Source: CAXXOK01 sp035353615
GTDB lineage: Bacteria; Bacillota; Clostridia; Christensenellales; Aristaeellaceae
Length of the DNA: 64,000 nucleotides
Assembly (NCBI GenBank): GCA_035353615.1
Contig: DAOPZY010000016.1
Coordinates: forward strand, 4,804 to 68,803
Direction of reading: 5' to 3'
How positions within the stretch are numbered: position 1 is the stretch's first letter; every line of letters starts with the position of its first letter. Under the pieces are notes generated by a model, which made no database searches, was not told where the DNA came from, and saw only the letters and a program-made list of their open reading frames with translations. Below, piece by piece: positions 51,989 to 60,552 of this stretch. A program made the position numbers and the translations under genes.

Positions 51989-54389
51989 CTGTACCCTCCG
52001 CAAGATAGGTGCGGGCGCGATAACCGTCGCCAACCGCCTCGATCACAATCTCCCCGGTTTCGTCTGTCCTGAGGATTTTCGCCCCATGCGTCTCAAGCCG
52101 TGCAAGCGTATCCGGATTGGGCAGAGCCGCGCCCGAACGGCAGGTGACCAGCGCGTACGTCGGGCTTGCCACCTTCAAAAAAGCATCCGCGCTGCCATCC
52201 TTGCTGCCATGATGCCCAACCTTGAGCACATCGCACGGTACGGCAAAGTACTGCTCATACAGCGCCGAGTTATCCGCCATGCTCAGGATGCGCAGTTTCC
52301 CAAGCTGAACCAAAGTCGCCATGGAGCGTTCGTTCTCGTCCAGCCCCGCGCGCGTGCGCCCGGTTTCCGGCCACAGCACTCGGATGGTCAGGTTGTGAAA
52401 GGCAAGCGAATCGCCTGCTGCAAGGTAGGTAACCGGCGCGCCGCTTGCTTGGATCAGGGCGAGCATCGCTTGCCCCTCCGCGCTTGCCGCGGGCGGTTCC
52501 GCGCTCACCGGCAGATAGATATGCCGGATTACGATGCCATCGTTCAGCAGCTCCTGCAAGCCCTGCACATGGTCCGCATGCAGGTGCGTCAACAGCAGCG
52601 CGTCCAGATCGCGGCCTTCCGCAAGCAGCCGTTCGCCCATTTCAGCCCCGTAAGGCCCCACATCGATGGCTACCGTCCGGTCGCCGTCAATCATCAGGGC
52701 CGCATCCCCCTGCCCCACCGCAAACTGATGGTACCGCAACGCGGAAGGTTTTGCAAGCGCCGCGCCGGTCACGGCAATCGCCGCGCTCAGCGCCACCGCC
52801 AACGCCCGCCTGCGCCAGCCCGCGCGCACATAGCGCGACGCCGCCACGACCGCGACCGCCAAACCCGCGTAAGCCCAAACATTGGGGGCGGGCACGCGAA
52901 TCTGCGCATAGGGCAGGCTACCCGCGAGGCGAACCAGCCACAGGAGCGCCCAGCTGCCCCCCTGCGCCAGCAACCCCGGCGCAGTCGCCAGCGCGAGCCC
53001 CACCGCCGGCACCAGAGACAGCAAAAGAACGATCGCGTACAGCGGCACCAAAAGCCCCGCCAGCGGCACACAAAGCAGGTTAAACGCCATGCCGTACAGC
53101 GGCAGGCGGTAAAAATACGCGGCGGTGGGCAACAGCACGCCCACCTGCGCCGCAAGGCTGACCGCGAAGGTTTGCCTAAGCTTTTGCAGCTCCAACCTCA
53201 CCAAACGACTGAATCGGCTTGTTTTTTGCGCTTGGGGCTTTTGGCCCGCGACGCTTTTCAGGCATTGCAGGATCGGCGCGTACAGCAGCAGAATCCCCAG
53301 CATGGCGGCAAAGGAGAGCGTGAACCCAGCCGAAAACAGTTGCAGGGGATTGATCCACAGCACCGCAATCGCGGCCGCGCACAGGGTAATCAGCGGATCG
53401 TTCCTTCGCCCGAGCGCTTTGCCAATCAACACCAGCAACATCATGACCGTGGCGCGGACCGACGCGGGCGAAAACCCCGTGAGCGCACAATAGCCCAACA
53501 AAAACAACGCCATCACCGGCAAACGCACCATCGGCCGCAGGGCAAGCGTCGTGAGCAGCCACAAAAGCGCCAGCGCCAACAGCCCCACATGCAGCCCGGA
53601 AACGGACATCAGATGCGCCACGCCGGCCTGCTGAAACGCCAGCTGATCCTCCGCCGAAAGCGTTTCACGGTCGCCCAGCAGCATCGCCATTGCAAGTCCG
53701 CTTTGCTCGCCCAGCAACCGGTCAAACCGCTGCTGGCAAAACGCCCGGATGCGGGCCGCCGCGCTCGTCCACGGCGCGGTGTCGGGGGTGTTGAGCACTT
53801 CGAGCGTCTTTACGCCAGAAATGCCGTATTCCATGCCGTTTTGCAGCAACCACATCCGAAAATCAAAATCAAACGCGTTCTGTTTGCCGCTCGGGTGGTA
53901 CACCTCGCCCTCAAAACGCAGTTGCGCCCCGTAAAAAAAGCGCGTAAGCGGGGTATCCTCATCCTCGTTCAGGGTGCAATAGGCCCGCCCCGCCTGCGGC
54001 TGTCCGTCCAGAACGACGTTGCAGAGCGTGAGGGCAATCCGGTTGCCGGAGCGTTCCGTCGGTTCGCCGTACACCGTGGCGGTTATCACCCCATACTCAC
54101 CCTCGGCGGGCATGGCCGGGTGCAGCCAAAGCTGCGTCCACAGCAAGGCAAGCACCAGCATCAGCGGGCATAAAAGCCACCTGAGCGGCAAGCGCAGCCA
54201 GCGCAACGCCAACCCAAACAGCGCGATTGCCGGCAGCAACCACAGCGGCCACCATCCCGCGGCCACATGCGGCGCAAGCCACACGCCCAGCCCAAAGGCC
54301 AGCGCCATGCCCGGGATCAGGTAACTGCGGCCGCTGGCGGGAGGCCGCAAGCGAATCGATTGTCGCAAACCACGGTTATGCCATTTCAT
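51978..54389 (-). CDS. comEC: DNA internalisation competence protein ComEC/Rec2
   Basis: An 803-residue protein if started at ATG 54389; an in-frame GTG at 54452 and a TTG at 54479 are alternatives, and none has a strong ribosome site. An N-terminal DUF4131/OB-like region is followed by the competence membrane domain (HLMSVSGLHVGLLALALLWLL, ALTGFSPASVRATVMMLLVLIGKALGRRNDP). A metallo-beta-lactamase domain at about 545-803 has LLTHLHADHVQG and LKVGHHGSKDGSADAFLK. It forms the DNA uptake channel. comEA is not visible beside it, and competence is not proven. Confidence 0.93.
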   Translation of the reverse strand: MKWHNRGLRQSIRLRPPASGRSYLIPGMALAFGLGVWLAPHVAAGWWPLWLLPAIALFGLALRWLRLPLRWLLCPLMLVLALLWTQLWLHPAMPAEGEYGVITATVYGEPTERSGNRIALTLCNVVLDGQPQAGRAYCTLNEDEDTPLTRFFYGAQLRFEGEVYHPSGKQNAFDFDFRMWLLQNGMEYGISGVKTLEVLNTPDTAPWTSAAARIRAFCQQRFDRLLGEQSGLAMAMLLGDRETLSAEDQLAFQQAGVAHLMSVSGLHVGLLALALLWLLTTLALRPMVRLPVMALFLLGYCALTGFSPASVRATVMMLLVLIGKALGRRNDPLITLCAAAIAVLWINPLQLFSAGFTLSFAAMLGILLLYAPILQCLKSVAGQKPQAQKTSRFSRLVRLELQKLRQTFAVSLAAQVGVLLPTAAYFYRLPLYGMAFNLLCVPLAGLLVPLYAIVLLLSLVPAVGLALATAPGLLAQGGSWALLWLVRLAGSLPYAQIRVPAPNVWAYAGLAVAVVAASRYVRAGWRRRALAVALSAAIAVTGAALAKPSALRYHQFAVGQGDAALMIDGDRTVAIDVGPYGAEMGERLLAEGRDLDALLLTHLHADHVQGLQELLNDGIVIRHIYLPVSAEPPAASAEGQAMLALIQASGAPVTYLAAGDSLAFHNLTIRVLWPETGRTRAGLDENERSMATLVQLGKLRILSMADNSALYEQYFAVPCDVLKVGHHGSKDGSADAFLKVASPTYALVTCRSGAALPNPDTLARLETHGAKILRTDETGEIVIEAVGDGYRARTYLAEGTDEP

Positions 54390-54656
54390 TCGCTGTCCCG
54401 CCTTATGCGAAGATCCGTCCGCCGCGCGGAAAACCGTATTCTGATCCGGCACCGCAGTCTTTTTCGGCCTGCCGGACAAACCGGCGCAACCGCCTTCACG
54501 ATTGAAACACCCAAGGGCTGCGGACTCATCTGCGGAGACTCCCTCAGCAGAGATACGCGGCGCATACGCGTTTGTGCCGATCCGTTTACTTCTCCGGATT
54601 TGCCGGTAATGTTACGCGGCGTTGCGCCTATTAACAACCCGCCGGTTTCAAGGGGG

Positions 54657-54833
54657 GATCCGCATCCCTACGCCCGCACCGTTATAAAGACATCAGCATC
54701 CCTACTCCGTGCGGTTACAAACGACGATCAACACCCCTGCGTCCGCATAGTTACAAAAGACGATCAATACCCCTACGTCCGCGCGGTTTCAATAGGCGAT
54801 CCGTATCCCTACGCCCGCACGGTTTCAATCAGG
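54657..54833. repeat. 34-36-bp tandem repeats incorporating the ispF 3' end
   Basis: Five units begin at 54657, 54691, 54726, 54762 and 54798. Each carries a variant of ATCCCTACGCCCGCA followed by a GGTTTCAAT-type block. The last unit overlaps the final codons of ispF (ETVRA and stop, 54809 on). The other units look like copies of that gene end plus the bases after it. There are no unique spacers. Bases 54390-54656 contain nothing else I can identify. Confidence 0.88.
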
Positions 54834-55291
54834 CAGACCGCGTGCGCGGTGATGCCCCGCTCCTCGCCCTCAAAGCCAAGCTGTTCGGTGGTGGTGGCTT
54901 TCACGCTCACGCCTTCCAAAGGCAGGCGCAGCCGAGCCGCAAGGCAAGCCCGCATCTCGTCGATATAGGGCCGGAGTTTGGGCCGCTGCGCGACGATAGT
55001 CACATCCACATTGACCGGCGCAAAGCCGTTCTGGCGCAGACGGCGCATCACCTCATCCAGCAAATCCAGCGAGCACGCGCCCCGGTACCGGTCGTCCGTA
55101 TCCGGGAACAGCTTACCAATATCCCCCAACGCGGCCGCGCCCAAAAGCGCATCCATCAGCGCGTGGGTAGCCACGTCCGCGTCGCTGTGCCCCAGAAGGC
55201 CCTTGGTGTGGGGAATCTCCACGCCGCACAGGATCAGCGCGCGCCCTTCGACCAGTTGGTGCACATCCATACCGTGCCCGATTCGGATCAT
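54809..55291 (-). CDS. ispF: 2-C-methyl-D-erythritol 2,4-cyclodiphosphate synthase
   Basis: A 160-residue MEP-pathway enzyme. Metal ligands are in IGHGMDVHQLVEG (D8, H10) and HSDADVATHALMDALLGAAALGDIGKLFPDTDDRY. The C-terminal ATTTEQLGFEGEERGITAHAVCLI is typical. It cyclises CDP-ME 2-phosphate. It overlaps ispD by four bases. Its last codons lie inside a tandem repeat. Confidence 0.97.
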   Translation of the reverse strand: MIRIGHGMDVHQLVEGRALILCGVEIPHTKGLLGHSDADVATHALMDALLGAAALGDIGKLFPDTDDRYRGACSLDLLDEVMRRLRQNGFAPVNVDVTIVAQRPKLRPYIDEMRACLAARLRLPLEGVSVKATTTEQLGFEGEERGITAHAVCLIETVRA

Positions 55292-55986
55292 GTCGCTTCC
55301 CCTTCCTCGCGGGCTTGCAGAATGGCATCGGCAAGCAGCATGTCAAAGGCCGTTGTCAGTTTGATATTTTCGCGGCTGCCCTCGCACAGGTATACGGGCA
55401 TTCCGGCATGCTCCAGCAGGGCCGCGTCGTCCGTGGCGCGAAATCCGTCCCGCTCGGCGTTCGCGTGCGCCATCCGCAGGTCCGCCGTTTTGAAACCCTG
55501 CGGCGTTTGCATGGCGCGCAGAGCTTCCCGGTTGAGGGTTTCCGTCACGCGGCCGTTCGCGTCCGTCCGCTTCACGGTATCCGTTACCGGCACAGCCGCC
55601 ACGCCGGAACCGTGCTCCTGTATCGATAGAATCACGCGCCGGATGATCGCTTCCGTTACCATCGCGCGCGCGCCGTCATGGATGAGCACCGCTTCGGCGT
55701 CGCTCGGCAGGGCGGCCAAGCCGCAGGCAACGGAAGCCTGACGATCATCGCCGCCGGGCACAATGTTTTGCACCGCGCCCGCGAGGCCAAAACGTTTCAG
55801 CACCGTGCGCATCAGGTCCACTTCGTCGGCGCGGGCAACCACCGTAATGCCGGCGCAAAGCCCGGTAAAGGGCGCGATGGCCCGGATGATCGCCGGCACG
55901 CCGCGCACGGGCAGGAAGATCTTATTGATTTCCGCGCCCATGCGCGTTCCGCTTCCGCCGGCCAGCACAATCGCGCAGGTTTTCAT
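55288..55986 (-). CDS. ispD: 2-C-methyl-D-erythritol 4-phosphate cytidylyltransferase
   Basis: A 232-residue nucleotidyltransferase with AIVLAGGSGTRMGAEINKIFLPVRGVP at the N-terminus, VPGGDDRQASVACGL, LIHDGARAMV and TDTVKRTD. It makes CDP-ME in isoprenoid synthesis. It overlaps rqcP upstream and ispF downstream by four bases each, forming a tight rqcP-ispD-ispF cluster. Confidence 0.97.
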   Translation of the reverse strand: MKTCAIVLAGGSGTRMGAEINKIFLPVRGVPAIIRAIAPFTGLCAGITVVARADEVDLMRTVLKRFGLAGAVQNIVPGGDDRQASVACGLAALPSDAEAVLIHDGARAMVTEAIIRRVILSIQEHGSGVAAVPVTDTVKRTDANGRVTETLNREALRAMQTPQGFKTADLRMAHANAERDGFRATDDAALLEHAGMPVYLCEGSRENIKLTTAFDMLLADAILQAREEGEAT

Positions 55987-56261
55987 TCCTGACCGCGCTC
56001 CGCCAGGGTTTGCGCGTCCTCCTCCAACACCTCGTACAGGTCCGCCGCGCCTTGCTTGCGCACGGTTTCCGCGACGCCCAGGATGCGGTATTTACCCACG
56101 CGGTTGCCAAAGCGGATTTCCAACACGTCGTTTTCCTTCACCTCCGCGCCGGGTTTGGCAACGCGTCCGTTCAGACTGACGCGTCCGCCGGAGCACGCGT
56201 CATTGGCAACGGTGCGGCGCTTGATGATGCGCGACACCTTCAAGAATTTATCCAGCCTCAT
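55983..56261 (-). CDS. rqcP: S4-domain RNA-binding protein RqcP
   Basis: A 92-residue Hsp15/YabO-type S4 protein. The S4 fold is MRLDKFLKVSRIIKRRTVANDACSGGRVSLNGRVAKPGAEVKENDVLEIRFG, followed by about 35 family-specific residues. RqcP helps RqcH add C-terminal alanine tails to stalled nascent chains on 50S subunits. The ATG at 56261 is preferred because GGAGG lies five bases before it; an ATG 12 bases earlier precedes the ribosome site. Confidence 0.93.
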   Translation of the reverse strand: MRLDKFLKVSRIIKRRTVANDACSGGRVSLNGRVAKPGAEVKENDVLEIRFGNRVGKYRILGVAETVRKQGAADLYEVLEEDAQTLAERGQE

Positions 56262-56278
56262 TATAACCTCCATAGTCG

Positions 56279-56307
56279 TTGGGCTTCGTGCCTTACACGA
56301 AGCCCAA
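56279..56307. other. Perfect 12-bp hairpin upstream of rqcP
   Basis: TTGGGCTTCGTG pairs perfectly with CACGAAGCCCAA across a five-base loop. It ends 18 bases from the rqcP start. On the minus strand no T run follows, so it is not a clear terminator of the upstream pepV-like gene. It could be a processing or translation-control stem. The rest of the gap to 56444 is empty. Confidence 0.5.
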
Positions 56308-56444
56308 GTTTGTTCAAAAACTGTAAACCGCTATGCCGCTGGGCTCGTAGCCCTTCGGCCTCGGGCTGTTGAAAACGCCGCGCCGCTGCGGCAAAGGGTT
56401 TAATCGGCAGGTTGGGTTCTCCACTGGGTCGAAGTCCGGTTTGG

Positions 56445-57827
56445 TCAGTCCTCCGGCTTCGCCTCGCCCGCCAGAATCACAATCGCGCGCGCGATAATGC
56501 GCACCGTCTGCATCAGCGAATCCAGCGAGATGGACTCGTTCGCCTGATGCGCCTCGTCGTCATCTTCCGGGAAAGATGCGCCAAAGGCCACGCCTTCTTC
56601 CATGCACTTGGCATAGGTGCCGCCGCCCGTCGCCACGCATTCCCGCGGGCGACCGGTTTCCTCATGGTAGGCATCCAGCAGCGCGGTCACCAGCGGGCTG
56701 CTGGGCGCCACGTGGTGCGGCAGCGCCAAGTTGAGCAGCTTTGCTTCCACATCGGGGTAAAGGGATGCGCGAACCGTGTCCGCGATGCGCTCGCCGCTGG
56801 CAAGCAGCGGATAACGGAAATCCAGCACCGCGTACAGGCCGTTTTCATCATAGCGCAGAATGCCCAGATTGCAGGTCAGCGGTCCGCTGATTTTGTCGGA
56901 ACAGCCAACCCCGAGGCTTATGCCGTCGTACTCCAAGCCAATGGTGTCGGCAAGGGTTTTCAGCGGCCCGGTTACGCCCAAGGCCCGCAGCATCAGCAGC
57001 AACTCTCCGATGGCGTTGCGCGCGCTTTCCGGGTAGGCGGCATGCCCGTTAATCCCGGTTGCCGTCAGCTGAAGCCCGCCCTCTGCGGGTTTCGCCACCA
57101 CATCCAGGGTCATCTCATGCGCCAGTTTGTTGATGTGGTCGCACAGGTCCGCGTCGCCCTCAATCAGCGCGACCGCCTGCCCGGGCACCACGTTGTGGCG
57201 TTCGCCCACGTGGATTTTTTTCACAATCAGGCCATCGGTGGCCGGTTTGCCACGCAGTTCCATCACCAGCAGGCCTTTTTCGGTGTTAATCACCGGGTAG
57301 CTGGCGTCGGGGCTGAAACCGATGCGGGGCATATCGCAATGCGTGCGGTACCACGCGATATCCTCCATGCCGCTTTCCTCGTCGCAACCCAAAATCAGGC
57401 GCACTTCCCGTTTGAGCGGCACGCCCGCGCGAAGCACCGCGCGCATGGCATACAGCGCCGCAACCGCGGGGCCTTTGTCATCGCTTGTGCCCCGGCCCAG
57501 CATTCGATCGCCTTCCACAACGCCGTCAAACGGGCCTACCGTCCAGCCGTCGCCCACGGGCACCACGTCCAGGTGCACGAGAATGGCCAACGGGTCCACG
57601 CCTTCCGGCCCCATGCGCACATCGCCCGCATAGTTATCGATGCTGCGCGCGGAAAACCCCATGGCGCGGGCATCGTCAAGCGCGGTCAGCAGCGCGCGCT
57701 TCACCTCCGGGCCGAAGGGCGCGTCGCCCACGGCTTCGCTTTTCAGGCTTGGCACGGCAATCCATCGTTTCAGGGTTTCAATCAGGTCGCTTTTGCTTTC
57801 CTCGATGATTTGATTCACGGTTTCCAC
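56445..57827 (-). CDS. pepV: M20 family dipeptidase (PepV-like)
   Basis: A 460-residue zinc peptidase. Metal-site motifs are AILVHLDVVPVGDGW, GRGTSDDKGPAVAALYAMRAV and LGCDEESGMEDIAWY. The lid/dimerisation domain is at about 180-340. The C-terminal CVATGGGTYAKCMEEGVAFGASFP supplies further active-site residues. PepV enzymes release amino acids from dipeptides. The start is GTG 57827, seven bases after GGAGG; the ATG at 57854 lies before that ribosome site. Confidence 0.92.
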   Translation of the reverse strand: METVNQIIEESKSDLIETLKRWIAVPSLKSEAVGDAPFGPEVKRALLTALDDARAMGFSARSIDNYAGDVRMGPEGVDPLAILVHLDVVPVGDGWTVGPFDGVVEGDRMLGRGTSDDKGPAVAALYAMRAVLRAGVPLKREVRLILGCDEESGMEDIAWYRTHCDMPRIGFSPDASYPVINTEKGLLVMELRGKPATDGLIVKKIHVGERHNVVPGQAVALIEGDADLCDHINKLAHEMTLDVVAKPAEGGLQLTATGINGHAAYPESARNAIGELLLMLRALGVTGPLKTLADTIGLEYDGISLGVGCSDKISGPLTCNLGILRYDENGLYAVLDFRYPLLASGERIADTVRASLYPDVEAKLLNLALPHHVAPSSPLVTALLDAYHEETGRPRECVATGGGTYAKCMEEGVAFGASFPEDDDEAHQANESISLDSLMQTVRIIARAIVILAGEAKPED

Positions 57828-57854
57828 GTTTGTTCCTCCACATTGGTTCGTCAT

Positions 57855-59042
57855 TTAGCTGAGAATTGCGTTTTCCAACCGCTTGACCGCTTCCAGCACC
57901 TGGCTGTGCGGGCAGGCGAAATTGAACCGTAGAAATCCCTCGCCCAGCTGTTTGTCAAAAAACAGTCCCGAGGAAAATGCGACGCCTTTTGCATAGGTGC
58001 GCTTCATCAGTTCGGCGGTATCAAGCCCGTAGGCGCGCAGATCGATCCACGCCAGATAGGTAGCCTGCAAAGGGGACATGACCGCCTTGGGCAAGCGGTT
58101 CGCCAACTCTGTTTCAAGCAGCTTACGGCCCTGGTACAGATAGCGCAGAAGCGCTTCCAGCCACGCGTCGCCATACCGGTAGGCGGCTTCCGTCGCCGTA
58201 AAGGAAAAAATGTTGCCCCCGACCACGCCGGTCTGCCGCAGCTCGGTGCGGATTTGGCGCCGCAACTCAAGGTTTCGGGTCAGCATCACCGCCTGTTTCA
58301 GCCCCGCGATGTTGAAGGTTTTGCTCGCGCTGGATAAAACGATAATCCTCGCCTGCTCGCTTTCGTCCAGCAGGAGCGCGTTGGTAAACGAGCCTTTTTC
58401 AAACACAAAATCCGCATGGATTTCATCCACCACAAGGGTTACGCCATACCGGACGCACAGGCTGTACACACGGTCCAGTTCCGCGCGGGTCCACACGCGC
58501 CCCACCGGATTATGGGGGCTGCACAGCAGCGCCAGCCGAACGCCGTTTTGAAAAGCCGCTTCCATCCCCTCAAAATCCATACGGTAGGTACCGTCGCTTT
58601 CGCGGATCAGCGGGTTTGCGGCCAGTTTGCGACCGTTATCCAGCACCGCGTCAAAAAATGGCCCGTACACCGGCGGCTGAATCAGCACGCTGTCACCCGG
58701 CTGGGTAAGCGTGCGCACGGCGGCGCGCAGGCCCGTAACCACGCAGGGAAGCGTAGTCTGGTGTTCGCGCGTCAGGTTCACCCCATAATGCCTGCTGATA
58801 AAATCCAGCAGTGCCTCAATGGCGCATTCCGTCTGGTCCGTATAGCCGTATACGGGGTGCTGAGCGCGTTTCACAATCGCGTCGGTTACCTCCTGAGGGC
58901 AGCGGAAGTCCATATCGGCCACCCACATGGGCAGCAGCTCACGGCCCTCCCGCTCCATCAGCCCATCCCATTTTTCGCAATCCGTGCCATAGCGTTCAAT
59001 CGGCTTGTCAAAATAGTCCAGATCGTAATTCAACGGTATCAT
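57855..59042 (-). CDS. PLP-dependent C-S lyase/aminotransferase (MalY/PatB type)
   Basis: A 395-residue fold-type I enzyme. MWVADMDFRCPQEV and HPVYGYTD near the N-terminus are PatB/MalY signatures. SPHNPVGRVWTRAEL and VVDEIHADFVF hold PLP contacts, and the Schiff-base lysine is in LSSASKTFNIAGLKQA. It probably cleaves cystathionine or cysteine to release a thiol. The start is uncertain: ATG 59042 fits family length, and ATG 59057 overlaps the previous gene. Confidence 0.92.
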   Translation of the reverse strand: MIPLNYDLDYFDKPIERYGTDCEKWDGLMEREGRELLPMWVADMDFRCPQEVTDAIVKRAQHPVYGYTDQTECAIEALLDFISRHYGVNLTREHQTTLPCVVTGLRAAVRTLTQPGDSVLIQPPVYGPFFDAVLDNGRKLAANPLIRESDGTYRMDFEGMEAAFQNGVRLALLCSPHNPVGRVWTRAELDRVYSLCVRYGVTLVVDEIHADFVFEKGSFTNALLLDESEQARIIVLSSASKTFNIAGLKQAVMLTRNLELRRQIRTELRQTGVVGGNIFSFTATEAAYRYGDAWLEALLRYLYQGRKLLETELANRLPKAVMSPLQATYLAWIDLRAYGLDTAELMKRTYAKGVAFSSGLFFDKQLGEGFLRFNFACPHSQVLEAVKRLENAILS

Positions 59043-59049
59043 TCGCTTT

Positions 59050-59682
59050 CTATTCATCAGTATCGGATTCACCAACGCGGGCTGCCTGCGGCTGTTCGCA
59101 CCGGAGCACCCAGAAGCCTCCGGAGCGGTCGGTCACCTGCACACGCTTAAAAAGCGTTTCCAGATAAGCTTTTGCCGAGGGCGCGCCCTGCTGTTTACGG
59201 ATCACAAGCACCATCGCGCCCCCTTCCGCGAGCGCCGCGGCCCCGTCCGCAAACATGCGGTAGATCACCCGTTTGCCCGCCCGGATCGGCGGATTGGTCA
59301 CAATCAGGTCGAAAACGCGTCCGGCCAGCGCGGCGTATCCGTCGCTGACAAGCGTTTCCGCCGCAACGCCGTTCCGCTTTGCGTTTTCCCTCGCAAGCGA
59401 AACGGCGCGTTCGTTAATATCGACCATCGTCAGCACGCAATCGGGGTTCGCCCTGGCCAGACACACGCCCAGCGCGCCATAGCCGCACCCCATGTCCAGC
59501 ACGCGGCCGGCCACCGAAGTCGGCAACGCGCCTAACAGCGTTTCGGTGCCCTTGTCCATTTCCAGCCGGGAAAACACGCCGCTGTCCGTTTCAAACGTAA
59601 GGGCGCAGCCCCGGTAAGTAAAGGCATAGCTCGCGGGTTTGTGCTCGCTTTGCGGCAGGGGGGTAAAATAGTGATCGGGCAT
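59050..59682 (-). CDS. Class I SAM-dependent methyltransferase (RsmC/YbxB-like)
   Basis: A 210-residue methyltransferase. YFTPLPQSEHKP begins the domain; the SAM loop is VLDMGCGYGALGVCLA, and DLIVTNPPIRAGKRVIYRMF carries the NPPI catalytic motif of amino-group methylation. It probably modifies guanine N2 in 16S or 23S rRNA. Start 59682 lies nine bases after AAGG; a long upstream frame has no family similarity. Confidence 0.9.
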   Translation of the reverse strand: MPDHYFTPLPQSEHKPASYAFTYRGCALTFETDSGVFSRLEMDKGTETLLGALPTSVAGRVLDMGCGYGALGVCLARANPDCVLTMVDINERAVSLARENAKRNGVAAETLVSDGYAALAGRVFDLIVTNPPIRAGKRVIYRMFADGAAALAEGGAMVLVIRKQQGAPSAKAYLETLFKRVQVTDRSGGFWVLRCEQPQAARVGESDTDE

Positions 59683-59816
59683 TCCATCCATCCTTATCCC
59701 ATGAAATACGGCATTTAGCCGCGATGTTAACCATTTGTGCGCAGGCTCTTCCCGGCCCGGGGCGCATGCCCGCGTCGGGCTACCCCGCAAAGCCAAACGG
59801 AGTAGGCTTATCGCGC

Positions 59817-60551
59817 TTACTCCGGTTCCCCGCTGTACGCCGCAAGGCGAAGCGCGGCCAGCTCCCCGGCTGTGAGCGTTCTCCATTCGCCCTGCGGAAT
59901 ATCCAGCCGTAGCGGGCCGAAAGCTTGCCTGTGCAGGCGCAGCACCTCACGGCCACGGGCCGCGAACATCCGCTTTACCTGATGGAATTTGCCTTCCGAC
60001 AGCCTCACCACCGCGCGGCTCTGTTCCGGGGCGCTTTCTATAATCACCAGTTCCGCGGGTTTCGCGGTAAAGTCGGATAAAGCCATGCCCTGCGCAAAGG
60101 CGTCCACGTCGGCTTGGCTGAGCGGGCCGTCCAGCACGGCGGTATATTCCTTCCACACATGCCGTTTGGGGGATAACAGCCGGTGCGCCAGCTCCCCATC
60201 GTTGGTGAGCAGCAACAGCCCCGTGGTGTCTTTATCCAAGCGGCCCACGGGCAGCACATCCCGCCTGCGGAGGGCCTCCGGCACCAGCGCCATCACCGTG
60301 GGCGCGTTGCGGTCGCGCGCCGCCGTGAGCACGCCAGCCGGTTTGTGCAGCACCGCGTACTGAAACGGATCGTCTGTCACCGGCCTACCGTTGAGTAAAA
60401 CGCAATCGCGCTCCCCGTCCGCTTTCGCAGCCGGGTCGCGCGCGGGGGTGCCGTTCAGTGTGACCGCCCCGGAACGGATCAGCCGCGCCGATTCGCTCCG
60501 GGTGCGTTCACCGCTCTGTGCCAACAGTTTATCCAGCCGAATGAACGCCAT
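59817..60551 (-). CDS. RsuA/RluB-family rRNA pseudouridine synthase
   Basis: A 244-residue enzyme. An N-terminal S4 domain (FIRLDKLLAQSGERTRSESARLIRSGAVTLNG) precedes the catalytic domain with VGRLDKDTTGLLLLTNDGELAHRLLSP (catalytic Asp in RLDKDTTG) and SEGKFHQVKRMFAARGREV. It isomerises a uridine in rRNA, probably U516 of 16S. The start at 60551 lies right after the stop of the membrane protein gene, with GGAG inside it. Confidence 0.93.
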   Translation of the reverse strand: MAFIRLDKLLAQSGERTRSESARLIRSGAVTLNGTPARDPAAKADGERDCVLLNGRPVTDDPFQYAVLHKPAGVLTAARDRNAPTVMALVPEALRRRDVLPVGRLDKDTTGLLLLTNDGELAHRLLSPKRHVWKEYTAVLDGPLSQADVDAFAQGMALSDFTAKPAELVIIESAPEQSRAVVRLSEGKFHQVKRMFAARGREVLRLHRQAFGPLRLDIPQGEWRTLTAGELAALRLAAYSGEPE

Positions 60552-60552
60552 G

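Noticed and set aside
51948..54173. Very long open frame antisense to comEC.
   Set aside because: It is rich in Arg, Gln, His and Pro with no domain signature, and mirrors the real comEC codons. High-GC codon bias opens such frames; similar ones opposite the M24 peptidase, the acyl-CoA synthetase, the foldase and hom were dropped for the same reason.
54657..54833. Possible small CRISPR array, because of regularly spaced 36-base units ending near GTTTCAAT.
   Set aside because: The whole unit repeats in tandem with no unique spacers, the units are diverged, no cas genes are present, and the last unit is the end of ispF.
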